DNA of 64,000 nt from Wuchereria bancrofti (GCA_005281725.1 SSBO01000012.1:7634559-7698558); one strand, 5' to 3'. Positions 11,222 through 24,823 are shown, numbered from the stretch's first letter. Numbers and translations: made by a program. Notes: generated from the letters alone by a model not told the origin.

Positions 11222-14200
11222 ACCAGTCTAAAGTAGGTAGCTTACTTATCTTTTTGATCTATTTTGCTTATCTTTTTCAGCATTTGAGTTTCAAAGTGTG
11301 TCAAAATAGCAAAATTGAAATTCAGGCAACATTTTCAACTTTACTTGAGTGATCTGTAACCAACTGCGTTGTTCATAATACTCTCCTTTTCGTTTCTTGT
11401 TGTAATGTGCTCGCTAGCCTTAATGGATACTTTTTGCTAAAAAACCATGAAAACTGTTGTGAGGATACTTACGGAATTAATCTTCCAACTAATCGTTTAT
11501 TTATATTTCAATCCTTACGCAGTCTAGCCAAGTTATCGCCTTCAACTTACTTTTTGCCGTGTAATAGTTCCCATTGCACAAAGTATTAAAAACATTTCAC
11601 TTTCTATACTTCGCCTTTTCCCTTGTTGAGCCTCGCTGCGTTTTTCTTGGCATCTAAGAAATGTCAAGAAAATTTGTTCAGTAAAAGAAAGACAATTTGC
11701 TTGCCATATAAGCCAGTCCAGGGTATCCTAGCACTTATCTGGTTTTTAAAGATGAGACCACTATGCTCGGTTATGTATTTCGGATAGGTAAATAGGTGAT
11801 TGGTGCCGTGAGATTTATTTAGAACCTTTTCCAATTTCACAGTGCATTTTCTGAACAGCTTTCAATATCTTAGAATATGTTACTCTTTGCTGATTAATCA
11901 TTTCGTTTCTTCAGCGATGTTGATTTACAGATAATTTATAGATTGATGTGGAATGTAGTTTATCTTCAATTTCATCTAATTTTTTAATTTGCGTTACAGA
12001 GTTTTTTTTTTACTCCAGTATCTGCGGTGGGGCAGTGAACTCAAGCGGCCGATATTTTAGAAATGTCTTTATTAGGCGAATTAAAACTCAAAAGTTGTTT
12101 TTTCAGATTCCTCATTCAGATTCTGGTCATATGGAATTATAGCATTTCAGATAATAACTTCACTTATGAAGAAAATTAGATTGAAATTCTCAGCCACAGC
12201 ACTTAATATATTTAGAATTATATTTCATAGAAATCTTTCCACATAATTTTGAGCGGCCGTTAAGCTTTCTGAAAAGTTGGTAACTGTCACACTTTTTCAT
12301 CTTTCATAAGTTGTTTCATACAAATTTGTTTTGATGTGTTTTCAGTCATTTGTTCGTTATAAAATGCGAGTTGCTACTCTATTTTTTGATTTCTGAACTG
12401 GTGTCAAAATGTTTAACTTGTATTGCTTTTTGTCAGGCTTAATTTCTAGCCGAAGTTTTTTTGAGCGTGTTTTAATACTTGGTAGCTGTAGCATTTTTCC
12501 ATTTTGCATGACTTGTTTTATGCAGATTTGTATTTGCTGTTTTAAATCATGTAACTTGTTAAGTGCAAGCATATTATATTAGCTGGTTTCCATGTTTTCT
12601 ATTCTGAAAAGTGAAAAAACTTATATTTTATGGTGTTATGTTTCAAAAAAAAGGAGAGAGAAAATGAAGATTGGACATTTTAATAATCTATTTCTTTGTC
12701 AACACTGTTTAGTTTGGTGTTCTGGGTTCCACAGCACTAGCTTCATTTTAATTTCCTCATGACGTATGCTATGTTTCACATTTCTTTCTCGTATATTTTC
12801 ACATTCCTTTTTCTATATTTCACATTCTTTTCTCGAAATGGCAGATGAAATATTTGCTGTTACAGTTAGCCGTCTTGCGTTAGTTATGACAATATCAGTC
12901 CTCGATCCGGAACGGTGTTCCAGAAACATCAGCGGGGATCTCAACTGCTACGAGATAGCCAAATATGGAAATGAATAGAAACTCGTAGATTCGGACCTCA
13001 TGTTTGGTTGGGGAGGAAGTCTTGTACGGATGAATTCATTTGAAATATGAACTATTTGCTTAGCATAAATTGTGTTATGAAATTTTCTGTTCCAATCAAA
13101 AAGGAAATAATGTTTGATATCCAAAAGATTAAGCTCTAACTTTTCAAAAATGTGTCAGATCTCCGAGACGAGCAACTTCAAATTAAGGCTAATTGGATTC
13201 GGTTTCTCAATCTCTACTGATACCCGCATATCAATCAATTAACTGAATTTTGAACGTCTAAATGATTCTGCAGATTTTGTTCGAGGTGACTGGACTGGTT
13301 TTAAAATTAATTAAAAAGTATTCTGTACAAGGATGCAATGTTAGTGCATTCTAAGTTGCAAGTGATTTGCAATGAATTTATTTTTATTTAAATGGTCCCT
13401 GAAGTGTCACAGTCGAGAGGACGATACTTAAATATTGTCCGAGGAAGTCGATAATAGTTGACGGTTGAAATGAATGTAGGGAAGATCCAATGGGTTGAGT
13501 AACAAGTGCTTTCCGATAACAGTGAAGTTTGTTATTAAAGTTTTATTAACTTGACTCAATTCATCAGTTTAATTTCGGAAAAATGAGGATTATTGATAGC
13601 CATTTCCTATCAACTAGCCTTGTTTGCAAGTCCAGTTTTTCCTAGCCTAATCAAAAATACTCTTTTGAAAGTAAGGTTTCAATTCTACTAGTTAAATGCA
13701 TAAGTTTTTCAAAAAAGAATGTTTCTTATTATTTTGCAGAAATAAGCATTGAAAAACATTTAGGTAAATCAATCGTCAAAATTTCTCCTTTTAGCTTTCT
13801 TTGCTTTATGTTATTTAATCTTCATCACTTTCTTTCTGATTTCCTTATTTCAGCGAACTGACAATAGATTTTCGAACTCCGAAAACTTGTTGAAATAAAC
13901 CCATGCAAATTATAAAGTAATGAAATAAAGTTATCTAAACAATTACAAATAATCACATTTGCCGTGAATTTTACCAGAATTTCTGACTGTGATAAATATA
14001 GCCGGTTTCTTTTTTTTAAAAAAATCTAAAAAACCAGTATTGTTCTGTTTGAAAAAGGATGTTACAGGAACTATTTTTTCATTATGTCTTCGATGAGATG
14101 CGAAGTGGGATAGAAAAGTCGATGAAATCAAACAAAATAATTTAGGGTGGGGTGAAATAAAACGGTCTTTTTTTCTTTTCCGGAACTGTCACAGTTGAAA

Positions 14201-15354
14201 AAGACAATATTTCCGAATTTCAAGGAAGGTGAGACACTGTATCGCTGAATAATGTGTGATTTTAATGTACTGAGTGGTAATTATTTTAGGTGCGCGACAC
14301 ATGGACGCCTTTTTATCGATGATTTGACAGTCTGTATGAATCTTCTAACAGATACAGTTGGTAACTGGTGTTTTTTTCGTATCCTTTGGTTGCTTGTTGT
14401 CATCTGTTAAAAATTCATTAATTTAAATTTTGAAAATTTTCAATTGACCGAAGTTGTTATAAATATTTCAGCATATTTCGACAAAACTTTTTTTCAAACT
14501 TTTTTAAAGTTAATGAAAAAACAAGTTAGTCAAAAAATTGATCAACTAATGCAAGTTGATCAAGACTTAATAGATTTAATTACACTGCTTTTCCTTCAGA
14601 GAGATTTTATAGATTACGTATTTGAGGATATCTGGGAACAATTGAGATTTAGCAAAAAATTCACTTAATCTTTTTCAAAAACTTACTAAAATTGAGTGTG
14701 GAATTAGAGTAAAACAAAAATTTTCACTTGTAAATTTCGAATTAAATTCGTTAACATGTAAAGAGATGAATGAATACGTATAATTTGAGTATTAGCGACA
14801 ACCGTGGTAACGTTGATAATGATAAGAATTACAACATTGGCTTAATGGATAATTATACCTATTTTTGATTATATGAGAACAGCAGACTTATGGAATTCAT
14901 AAATGAAAGTTTTTAGACATTAGTAACAATTTCTGTCTTAGTAACCATCTGATCAATTTTTTACTCTCACCTTTTTTATAGAACGTCAATTTTTTTATTA
15001 GTATTTTCAATTAGCAACATTGACTAATGATAAGCGAGTAATTATCATTCGTTTATATTTATGAATTATATCCTTTATATAAATTTCCTGCAAAAGTTAT
15101 ATGAATCTCTTTATATGAGTTATATGATTCTTGTATGAAATTTATATGAATTTCGTACAAAACCTAAAACTTGCTGGAAAAGCAGGGTTAAAGTCCGGGA
15201 CTAATTTCAAATTTATATTGAAAGCTGCAGATATAGAAAAAATGGAGCATTGCTGTTCGGGTGTGTTTTAAATTCCTAAATAATAGTTTTCTAGAGAGAA
15301 AAAAAAAACGCTAGTATAATGACTGCATCTCAACCTGTAGAGTATGACCATAGA
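11222..15354. other. Intergenic region
   Basis: About 4.1 kb of AT-rich DNA. It holds a diverged direct repeat (about 12277-12557), a run of TATATGA-like words at about 15050-15150, and short open frames that I do not accept as genes. No RNA gene was seen. Confidence 0.6.
12277..12557 (+). repeat. Diverged direct repeat, two copies of about 77 bp
   Basis: Copy 1 (about 12277-12353) and copy 2 (about 12479-12557) share the same order of words: TTGGTAACTGT against TTGGTAGCTGT, then TTTTTC-CAT, a CATAAGTTG-like and a CATGACTTG-like word, an ACAAATTTG against GCAGATTTG, and a closing TCATTTG against TCATGTAA. Identity by eye is roughly 70 percent. The start-to-start spacing is about 200 bases. 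Confidence 0.4.
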
Positions 15355-15363
15355 CTTTTTCAG
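15355..15363 (+). promoter_or_regulatory. Probable trans-splice acceptor (CTTTTTCAG)
   Basis: A strong nematode-type acceptor whose AG lies only five bases before the ATG at 15369. A five-base leader plus spliced leader would be typical of a trans-spliced messenger and fixes the start of the dehydrogenase. Confidence 0.55.
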
Positions 15364-15368
15364 ATAAT

Positions 15369-17927
15369 ATGGCTCGTGAGAAACTTCATCGACAAATATT
15401 GATCAGTTTGAAGTTTGCATTACAATACATTTTATGTGTATTATTTCGAGATTTGCCTCGAATGATTGCACTGAAAAGAAAATCAATAACCGATCAGGTT
15501 TTACTTTCTAGCTACTGCTGCCAAGTTTAAGGATATTATGGACGTTTCTTCATCGTAGCAATGAAGATGTGACTCAATTTCCCGGAAACGTAAAATAGCG
15601 CATTCGTGCGATACAAATCAGTTATCAGTGAGTCAGTGAGCTACCAAATAATGAATTATACAGTTATGAGTTAGTCAGATCCAAACGGATTTGGATCAAT
15701 TTGTAACTAAATGATAGCAATAGCAACAGTGCACTATTTTGGTCTTGACTTAATTCTATTCGAAATCAAATTATAATTTTTAAATCATACGGAAAAGTTG
15801 GGATTCATGAGTATTTTATTGCCTTAAAAAAAACGGTACTGCCAATCATGAAAATTATTCATTTTGTTTTAGGTGGTTGCTATCACCGGTGGTGCATCGG
15901 GAATTGGTAAAGGATTGGCGCAGAAAATTGCATTAGAACAGAATGCCATCGTCTGCATTTTGGATATTAATCAGGTAATATTTTATTCGACAATTCATTT
16001 AAACTGTGGAGTTTGTATACTTTATTTCGAAAAGTTCACAATGCATAATTATGTTTTCGGAACTTGAGGACAAAATAAGATTGGTAGAAATTACTAACAA
16101 ACGGTGCAAATGAACATAAAAGAAGCGCATATTTCAATTTCTATGAACAAAGGGATTTTACACTGAAATTATACAATCCATAATCGAATAATGAACCATC
16201 AAATTAACGGGATATCATTTGTCAAAGAGTTAGACAAATCTATTACATAAGTATACGAACTTTTCCTAAAGAACTTATTGATTTCATTCGTGATAAAAAA
16301 ATTTCATTTCACAGGAAGAAGGAGTCCGAACTGTATCACAAATTATTGAAAGTGGTGGACGAGCATATTTTTTCCTCTGTAATGTTACAAAATCTGATGA
16401 AGTAAAACTTTGCGCTCGACAAATATTCAGTAATACAAAAATTGGTATGTCAATCATTAGATTTACCATTATACTTATATTCTCTTTCAGTGACGGCGCC
16501 TGTAACTTATTGTTGCGTTTAAAAAAAGCAAAAAACGAAACAATAAGCACAGCTCTACAGTGGCTTAGATTAACTTCCAGAAATTAATTACCAATCCTAA
16601 AGCACAATGCTTCACCAAAACTTCTTTTACACCTACATTGCCTTTCATACAACTTATTCACTTATAACTACTTTCTTATTTGAATTTTAAAAGCTTATGG
16701 ACCCTGAGATTTTGAGAAGATGACTTTAGCATAGATCTGAAGCTTTTTTCTGAAAAAATATAAATGAAGCTATAGTGCAAAACATGAAATAGAAGAGCTA
16801 AAGCTTTTCTGTTTTATTTACATGGAAAATAAGCAAAATATCTCTTATGAAACCATTACAACCTTTAGGTTGCATTGATATCTTAGTTTGCAATGCATCA
16901 ATACTACGAATCGGTAAATTCTTAGATTTGGATGATAAGGATTATCAAGATACAATGAATGTCAACATTCTCGGTTACATTTATGTTAGTTTTAACAATG
17001 CAAAATTTTGTTCTGTCTAATTTTCGAATTTTAAATTATTTTTTCTTAGCAAAATCAATTTTTTACATTCAAGACGGTTTTTAAACAAATTCACTTCTCT
17101 ATACTGACTTTCTCCGTTCAGTTCTAAACCAACTAAAGATTCAGACAATGAGAGCCTTTTTGCCGCATATGATGGACCGAAATCATGGACAAATTGTTGC
17201 TATCGGATCGATTTGTAGTCATTATGGAGATTATCTTGGGACTGCCTATTGGTAATATCTACCTCATTAGCTTTAGACGATGGTTTAGAAGAAATGAAAC
17301 TTGTCATACCCATTTTATCACTATTTTTTATTTACAGCTGAAAAACAAAACCGAACCCACTTTTTGTCCTTTTATTTTGTTTAATGTGGGTCTTATTAAT
17401 TAATCATTACTGTTGATCATAAAATTATAGCACAGCAAAATTTGCAATCCGTGGATTAATGGAAACACTTCAAATGGAACTTTATGAAGAGAAAAAAAAT
17501 GGTGTTGTATTGACAACTATTTATCCATATTTCGTTGATACAACGCTTATTTCAAACAATATGACGGAACCATTTAGCACGTAAGTTGTTTTTTTTTTTA
17601 TTGAAAACTCCCCTAAAATTTTGAATCTCTTCATGTAAGATTCTCAGTAAATTTTTCGACTGTTCGAAATACTATTTGCTTTTATTGACTCGAATTTGTG
17701 ATTAGAAACTTGTTTCATTTTCAAAAACATTAAATCCTGCCGAGACCTTCGCAAATTAATTTTATGTCTGTATCTTTTCGTAATGTTGAAGATTTTACGA
17801 TGTAATACCACTGGATAAATGCGTTGAAGAAATTCTGGATGCAATTCTAAAGGAACGAATGTATTATTTTATACCAAAATCTTTAGCATTTTTGTGTAAT
17901 GCTGCGAAATGGTTTGTGAAACCTTAA
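15369..17927 (+). CDS. Membrane-anchored short-chain dehydrogenase/reductase, HSD17B11/RDHE2 type, 289 aa
   Basis: Seven exons in consistent phase: 15369-15497, 15873-15974, 16315-16444, 16869-16984, 17145-17251, 17431-17580 and 17792-17927. A hydrophobic N-terminal anchor (about 10-28) and a basic KRKSITDQ link lead into the Rossmann fold. The cofactor motif TGGASGIG is at 48-55, an acidic DIN after strand 2 suggests NAD(H) preference, and NAS at 129-131 replaces the usual NNAG. The catalytic set is Asn153, Ser181, Tyr194 and Lys198 (YCTAK), followed by YPYFVDT and a C-terminal FIPKSLAFL segment also seen in HSD17B11-like enzymes. The family oxidises retinols, sterols or other lipid alcohols at the ER or lipid droplets; the substrate here is unknown. 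The tail ends some 20 residues earlier than in HSD17B11. Another N-terminal exon is possible (see 15512-15589). Confidence 0.88.
15512..15589 (+). other. Possible alternative anchor exon of the dehydrogenase
   Basis: Inside the first intron, after TTACTTTCTAG, 26 codons stay open to a GTAAAA donor and keep phase 0 at both ends. They encode LLLPSLRILWTFLHR and then a short linker ending FPGN, a hydrophobic segment that would suit a membrane anchor before VVAITGG. Only 14 bases separate it from the end of the preferred exon 1. Both cannot be used together, so the alternative needs exon 1 to stop at 15437 (TGT|GTATTA, also phase 0), leaving a 74-base intron. The preferred model is the longer exon 1, because KRKSITDQVV resembles the same stretch of HSD17B11. 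Confidence 0.35.
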
Positions 17928-20900
17928 TATTATGCATTAACTCACTAAGTGATTTGTCGATTTTCGGCTTGCGAGTTTTTCATAAATTTCTCGATTTTTA
18001 AAGCTTTTTTATATGTTTAGCTGTTTTTCTAAAGACATAGCTATCCTTTCTTGGCCTTTAATATTTTGCATAGTAAAAACTAACGTACATCTTTAGTACT
18101 GCACAGCAAAGTTCACCATCTCAAACTTAGTAATTATTTAACAACAAGATTAAATTTCTTAAAAGAGGATAATAACTAAAGCGGAGAGAGAGAGAAACGG
18201 AAATCTTAATCTTTATTCCTTATAGGGTTCCTCCAGATTAGATTATACCATATATTAGAAATGTGATTGATATTGTTATTCAGTTAAAAAGAACTAGTGG
18301 TGGAAAAGGAAGCATTTCTGAGATATTACTTATTAAATCTTCGAATGAAAATGCTTAAATTTACACATAATTAAGAAAAAGTAGTTTATGAGTCATAACG
18401 GGAACCATCTACACAATATTTTAATAGAGGGTGTTGTGGCTTTTAGTATGTTGAGTCTTCAATTCGTTTAGAACTTTTGAACCAAAACATAAAATTCATT
18501 AGTAGCTTATAGATTTAATACTAAAAGGTAACTGTAAAGGAACAGGCTTTGAAGGACTTTAGATCCAAAACAAGAAAATTTTTTGCGAGGCGTAGAAATC
18601 TCCATGTTAGAACGAGGCATAAAAATTTTTATGTTTGATTAAATAGAAATACAGAAAACGTTTGCTGTCAATAATCATTTTAGCTATACAACGAAATACT
18701 CAATGCCATATGTAAGACGACTGATCAACTGTAGATATCAAACTTTAAATAAAAGAGGAGACAGTGAGATAAAGACGAATGTGAAATAATGGTTATATGG
18801 AACAGAAGGGCGTCTAATATTGCAACTGATGATTAAAAGATTGGATTTTCTGTCTTTCTTTTTTTTTTTTTTTTTGATTGATTGATTCATTTCTCTTTAA
18901 ATTTCTGTTACTGTGGTCTCTATTACCTGTGTCGTTTCATTAATCATAAACTCCACAATGTCCCATTTTACAATTTGATTAACAGCTAATTTGTAACCGT
19001 TTGTGATTAGTCACTTCACAGCTGTTTCGATAAACGCAGTTACCAAATAATCGGTATTTTTAGTCGCGAAATTTGATATTACTTTAAATTTATTGGTTGA
19101 TAATTCAAATTCGTACTTTTTTGCTTTCGAAAATTTCTTTCGAAAAAATGGATCAAAAATTTAAAGCTCTGTTGTGCTCGTCATGCTAAAGATTTCTTAG
19201 CACTGTTTTCACTGTAATCGTAATTTATTCCTATCTCTTTATATTGCTTTTTTATCTCATTTATTTCAATCGCTATTTAATACCTACCTTCAAGAAATCA
19301 CTCACATTTCACGCAAAAATACATGTCTTTCTCTTTTCTTTTGCCCATCACATTACATCCATCTTTTAACAAAAATCAATCAATGTTTAGTCGTTTCACG
19401 CATTATCTGTTTGCTAGAAATTCAAGTGTAACGATAGAAAATGTTAGCTCTAAACGTGAAAGTTCAAAAAAAAAGACAAAAAATGAGCACATTAAAAAGC
19501 AGTCCAAATATTTCAGATGCATTAGCTAAATTATTGACAATGCACTGGTTATGTTGGGTGTTTTAATACTAAGTCTAATATAATCAATTATGTCATGCAG
19601 TGCAATGTGACCAAGACATATGAAATATTTAAGGGAAAAAAGAAGGAATAGCCATAATAATGTATGAAATTTATCATCTAATCAGTTATGAGCACTATTT
19701 AGACTGGTTTTTAATGTGCTCATTTTTGTCTTTTTTTGAAGTTGTTAATTTAAATTTAGATAACTATTGCGATCAACTGCTTCATAACTATGTCGCTCAG
19801 ATTATCGTTTGCTGAATTCACAAATTTAACACGCAAGCAAATAATGTACATATTGCTGCAAAATGCGAATAAAATGTCGTTTTCGCTACTTATCTCTTTT
19901 ATCAATAAATTTCAAATTCATTTGTTTATAGATATCTCCTTGTTAATTATGCAGTAATTTTCCAAGACCTATTGTTAGTCCTATTTTGAAAGACAGTATT
20001 AAAATTGCTAAATCGAGTAGGCATATGAGTTGAATGCTTAATGCTTTTATTTTATCTTAGCTTGTTTCGAAGATGCTAATAAGACAAGGAAAAAAATTAT
20101 CCCATCCTGTCCAAAATATACTTTTATTAAAATGTTCAGTACTGTTTTTAAAAGTTGTCATACAAAATGTGGCAATAAATAATTGCATAAAAATATTTAA
20201 TTATACGTTATGTCTAATCAGTTCTTGCGAGACAATTATTTTTAGCCCAAAGAAGGCACTATAATCCATTTAGTCATAATATTGCGGTTGAATTTCTGAA
20301 AAATATAAACACGCTGTGTTGATTTTATTAGTCATTTAATAATCGTTTAACAATCTATGCTCACTTTATCGTTTCTCAAGCTGATATGTATTCTCTACAA
20401 ACAATCATGTTTCCTTCACTTATATGCCCAAGCTGATGAAGAACTGGAAGGATTGACAGTTTATTTTTAATGCATCCTAATTGTTTTTAATAAATATTTT
20501 TGCATCTGTAAGCCCTGATTGTAAATCATTCTCACGCTATTAATGCTAAAAATTTCTGGAATCGTTTCTTGCTGCAAAACATTTAAGATTTTTTTTTCAA
20601 ACAAAGGAAACGATTAAATAAATTATTAGGTATTAAGTTTTGGATATCAAGTGGGTACAATGAAATGATACTTTCTCAACGACCAAGTTACTCAACAAGC
20701 CAGTGTTTCTACTGATCCACAGAAGTTGTTGCTCATCTTGTCAAAGTGTATTATTTATATATATTTCCTAAAAAAGCCATTAGCAAATTGATCATTTGAT
20801 TTCGAAAAATATAACGTTAAATGCAGAAATAAGTGCACATTTTAGTACTTTGTGGTCTGGATTTCAGAATATGAACATTTTTTCCTATTCATAAAGATGC

Positions 20901-20984
20901 TAACAACAAATTGTCCTAAACAAGGAATCTCCAACATCACTTTTGCTAATTCTACTTCGCTTGAGCTTAGATTGATTAATTTAA

Positions 20985-21110
20985 CTTCACCATCAAATTG
21001 TAGCATTGAAGAATAAATTTGAAAATTCAAATCGGCGTGATGAATTTATTAAACTATCGAAGAAATTCATGATGGTGAACACAGAAGATGATGAAGAATC
21101 AGAGGATTAA
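20985..21110 (+). CDS. Candidate terminal exon with acidic tail (weak)
   Basis: An open plus-strand frame ends in a strongly charged sequence, VNTEDDEESED, before a TAA at 21108-21110. It is preceded by KNKFENSNRRDEF and a helix-like KLSKKF. A possible acceptor (AATTGTAG, near 21003) allows it to be a last exon. I cannot find the preceding exon or name a family, and its composition could arise by chance in AT-rich DNA. Confidence 0.2.
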   Translation, partial: LHHQIVALKNKFENSNRRDEFIKLSKKFMMVNTEDDEESED

Positions 21111-21528
21111 AAATATGCCTTTGATGGTTATTATATACCTCAGTTGTTTTTTCGCGAATTAGTTTTCCCATGCTGTTCTTTTTTCCTGTATTTTTGAGAA
21201 CCTTGACACTGCAGATTCATTATTATCCATGATATTCAGGACTACCATCACCGTTCATTCCGATTTCTCAGCATGATGTGACTAAACAAAATCATAAAAT
21301 AACATACGTCAGATTGCATCTACTCTACGCATTGTTTTACCATAGCAGTTTAGGTTATTGAAGGAAAGGATGATCCCAGTATAGCTAAAGTCCTTCAGCT
21401 TGTAATCAAAATCCTTATAGTAAGCAGTATTTCTTTCAAAAACAGCTTTTGTTTTCCAGAAACCAGCAAGTCCTTTTCTCTTCTTTCGCTAATCATCACT
21501 TATTGTTTATTGTTTTGAGTTTTTGCAG

Positions 21529-21901
21529 GTTGAACTCTATAAAAACAGATGTAAATGGAGATATTCCAAAAGAATGGAAAACACTAATTATCCGAAGAAC
21601 AAGCATTATTTCCCAGGCATACTCGAAATAACTGAAAAAATGGAAGGCACTCTGAAAGTGTTCGGCAAGCAGCATGTCTGTTTGATTTAATTTCATAAAA
21701 TTCGGAACAAAGTCAAAGTAAGTATTACAACTGCTAGCTTTCATTCCTAAAACAAGCAATTCCAGCACTATTTTCGCTTCTTATTCAATTTAATTTTTGC
21801 AGAGTGATGAAATAGTAGAACAGAAGGTGACTGAAAAACGAAAAGAGGAAAGAGACGAGAATGCTAAAACCAAGGACATATTTGAACAACGACATATCTG
21901 A
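21529..21901 (+). pseudogene. Splice-signal-bearing remnant or non-coding transcript candidate
   Basis: A strong acceptor TTTTGCAG ends at 21528 and a textbook donor GTAAGT stands at 21718. A second acceptor TTTTTGCAG ends at 21802 and is followed by 32 open, highly charged codons (SDEIVEQKVTEKRKEERDEN) to a TGA at 21901. None of the three frames stays open from 21529 to the donor: one stops at about 21631 and one at about 21693. The signals therefore suggest either a decayed gene or a spliced non-coding RNA. No family is recognised. Confidence 0.25.
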
Positions 21902-24823
21902 AAGTAAGAAGAGTAAATATGCAATAAAACGAAAAAGTGAACGGTAGCTTTTCTAATTTAATTTTACATAAATATACTACTTCCATCAATTGAAATAGAC
22001 TGCCATACTTATAATTAGTCTTCCTTTCTGCTGTTAAGTTGCAGGAAGACTTTAGAGTAAATAGAAGTATCTTTACCTCATTTAAATATTGAAAATACTT
22101 TTTCACAATCATATCTCAATAAAAAACGCAGATTTTTAGAAAAGAGTAAGAACTTTATTGAAGAAATATAATCAATTAATAACCGATTAATATTTGAACT
22201 GACGAAAAATTCTTATTTAAAAATTTGAAAATTATTGGAATGAAGGAGAAATCGGATGAAAATTTTTCACTAGATAAGGTTATGCTTTTTTGACCTGTTG
22301 ATAAAGAGCAGATAAACATTTGACCACACAATAAATATGTCCTAAATATTGCTATCAGTCGTAATAAACCAATATTGGTCGTACTTACTATACACCTCAA
22401 ATTTGGGTAATAAAAGTTCATTGTTTTATAATTTTACCTTGAAAGTGCATAGGAATAAAAACAAATAAAATAAATACTATCAATGAGAAGTGACCCTATA
22501 TGAAAGAAGTTGATGTTTTGAAATAAATTCAGTTGTAATCGTGTGATAAATAAAGAAGAAAAATATGAAAATGATCCACATCCAATACAAGAGTGATGGG
22601 CCAAAGATACAAGCTGTTTTACTTATAAATAATTAAATTATTGCAAAAAAAGCAAACCTGACGGAAAAACATTTTTATAGAAAAATTAAACAACAAATAG
22701 TTTCATTTTTTGTATGCATTATTTATCCGGCATTGTTTTTATATATAAATGGTTCATAATTGATTTTGAAAAGGAGCCGGCGAATTTCAGAGCAAGAGAA
22801 TTTAAGGAAACTGTATGTTGTTAGGATTAGTTATTCTAATAAAACAGAATATTCTTTTCAAATATTGTTGCGTTCCAAAAAATTACGCCACACTTGGATC
22901 TGTTGCTGAAATTATTATTAATAAAAGCTTACAGATGACCGAGAGGAATACTATTGTAATTTACTGTCTTTGTCGTTTTTGAAAATTTCACTAAAAGTTC
23001 AATTCATTGGAAATTGCTGAGTTTTATTTTTACATTATGAAATATTCCAAATTTCATGTTGTTTCTTAGATCCCTTATCGAATTCCTTCATTTTTGTTCA
23101 TTTTTGTTCAGAGAAAGTCTCAGTGATTTAAGTTATTAATAGTTCTTGAAGTGAATTTCTCGCAAAGACAGTTCATACAAACTAAATTTGAAATTTTGCA
23201 TCATATACTGCTCTGTGTCGATAATTGTTGGTAACAAGAAAGAAAATAGCAGTGCGAACGGCAGAGATCAAAAAGTGATGAGAATATTAGGCAATATTCA
23301 TAAAGTTCAAATTTATCTCCTTTGTTTTTTAACATTTTTACTGAATTTTTTGTTTACACACTATATTTTATCAGAAATAAACTGGAATTTAAGCAATAAA
23401 CAGTGGAAATGCATGCAACTTTTGCTGAAAAATTGCTTATGGTATTCATGTCGTGCGGTACAGCTAAACGTTAGTGGTCATAATCTTCCCTTTAGCAAAC
23501 AATTAATTGATTATATATTTTTTAAAATCACATAATCAGCGAGGAACTTACATGAAAAATTGCAGGTATTTGCAATCTCTGGACTTGTGCATTCAATTGA
23601 CTAAATCAGTTACAATATCATAGGAAATATTATAAAAGGCGTGAAAAATGCATAAAATCCATGAGTTATCAGATGAATCAACACGTAGTGCTTGAAATCG
23701 AAACATAATTCTTGAATGATACTGAAGAATCCCTTGATGGTATCATTAAGAAAAGGTCAGATAGCGGATTAAATCAAATTCCTATGAAATTAATTCAACA
23801 GATATAGTGAGTAAGAATGTTTGCTTCAGTATTATTCTAACCATTGAATATTAAGTCTGGTACGGAAATGTCGAGCATGGAATCTAAGGCATCATTTTAA
23901 GAGAGAAAGGGAGAGAAAGAAAAAGAAGAAAGTCATCCTGCGCCTCAGAATTGATCATCGATATTTGTCTCTTGGATGCGTAGCAAATGCATGTATCACA
24001 TATGTAGAAGTGTAAGCGCTTCAGACACAACGTATAAATTGGATGGATAGAACAGCGAGCATTTCCTAGATCTAGAAGTGCTATTTCCAAGTCTTCGACC
24101 TTATGCCGTATCTCGAAGTATTCCTTCTGGAGAATTTCTGAACCGGCAATTGAACCTTATTTATTTCTTATTAACTTTCAAACAACAATTACATATAGTT
24201 TTTTCCGATTTTGATTGGATCGGTGGGAATGCAGACGGTAATTGTTTCTTATTTTAACACAAGGAAGGGTCTAAGCATATCGTTCTACCCAAGTTCTACA
24301 GTTTAATAACAAATAAGTATTCAGAGGTCCCCACTTTCAGTCTTGAAAAGAGAACGCGATTTCCTTGGAATCTCAATTTTTGCTTTATTTGTTTTATTGT
24401 TTTCTTTCTTTGTGAAAGTAATCTCTCCTTCTATCATTTTGACGTTTTTCATATTCTGAAACTTAATTTTGAGAAAACAACTCTTTTAAAAGCCTCATTT
24501 GTGCCAATTCCTAGATATGTACAGACCTTTCGGCATGCTTTCACTTGAAACACCTCTTCCACCTTTTTAGACGAATTTTATGAAATCAACTTTACAAATA
24601 ATGGCAACAGTGTATTAGTCACAATTTATGCAAAATAAGGGTTTATTTTGAAGCCATTAGGCAAAAATTTTTTAGACAAATTTTTCCTTCCGAAAGATAT
24701 CGTTGATTTCTGTGCTTAGAAAATTTATGGGATGTATGCATCCACACCGCTTCATAGTATTTAAAGCAAAGTACAATTATGCCGCAATGCGATTAATTTC
24801 TTTTTCCGATCACTCAACTTCAA

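Larger units (their letters stand above)
17928..24823. other. Gene-poor intergenic region
   Basis: Nearly 7 kb of AT-rich DNA. It holds a poly-T run followed by GATT repeats near 18855-18890, a GA run near 18182-18196, and a doubled CATTTTTGTT near 23090-23110. A set of splice-like signals and short charged frames at about 20980-21901 is listed separately. Other frames, for example 23278-23535 (85 codons from an ATG, one membrane-like stretch), have no splice or family support. Confidence 0.55.

Noticed and set aside
12839..12978. 46-codon frame starting MADEIFAVTVSRLAL
   Set aside because: No splice partners, no polyadenylation signal and no family; within chance for this length.
14444..14668. 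74-codon helical frame upstream of the dehydrogenase
   Set aside because: Very AT-rich codons, no clear start context and no phase-compatible link to the dehydrogenase, whose first exon is accounted for at 15369.
23188..23535. 115-codon open frame with one hydrophobic stretch
   Set aside because: No ATG until codon 31, no splice signals, no recognisable domain, and composition like the surrounding AT-rich DNA.
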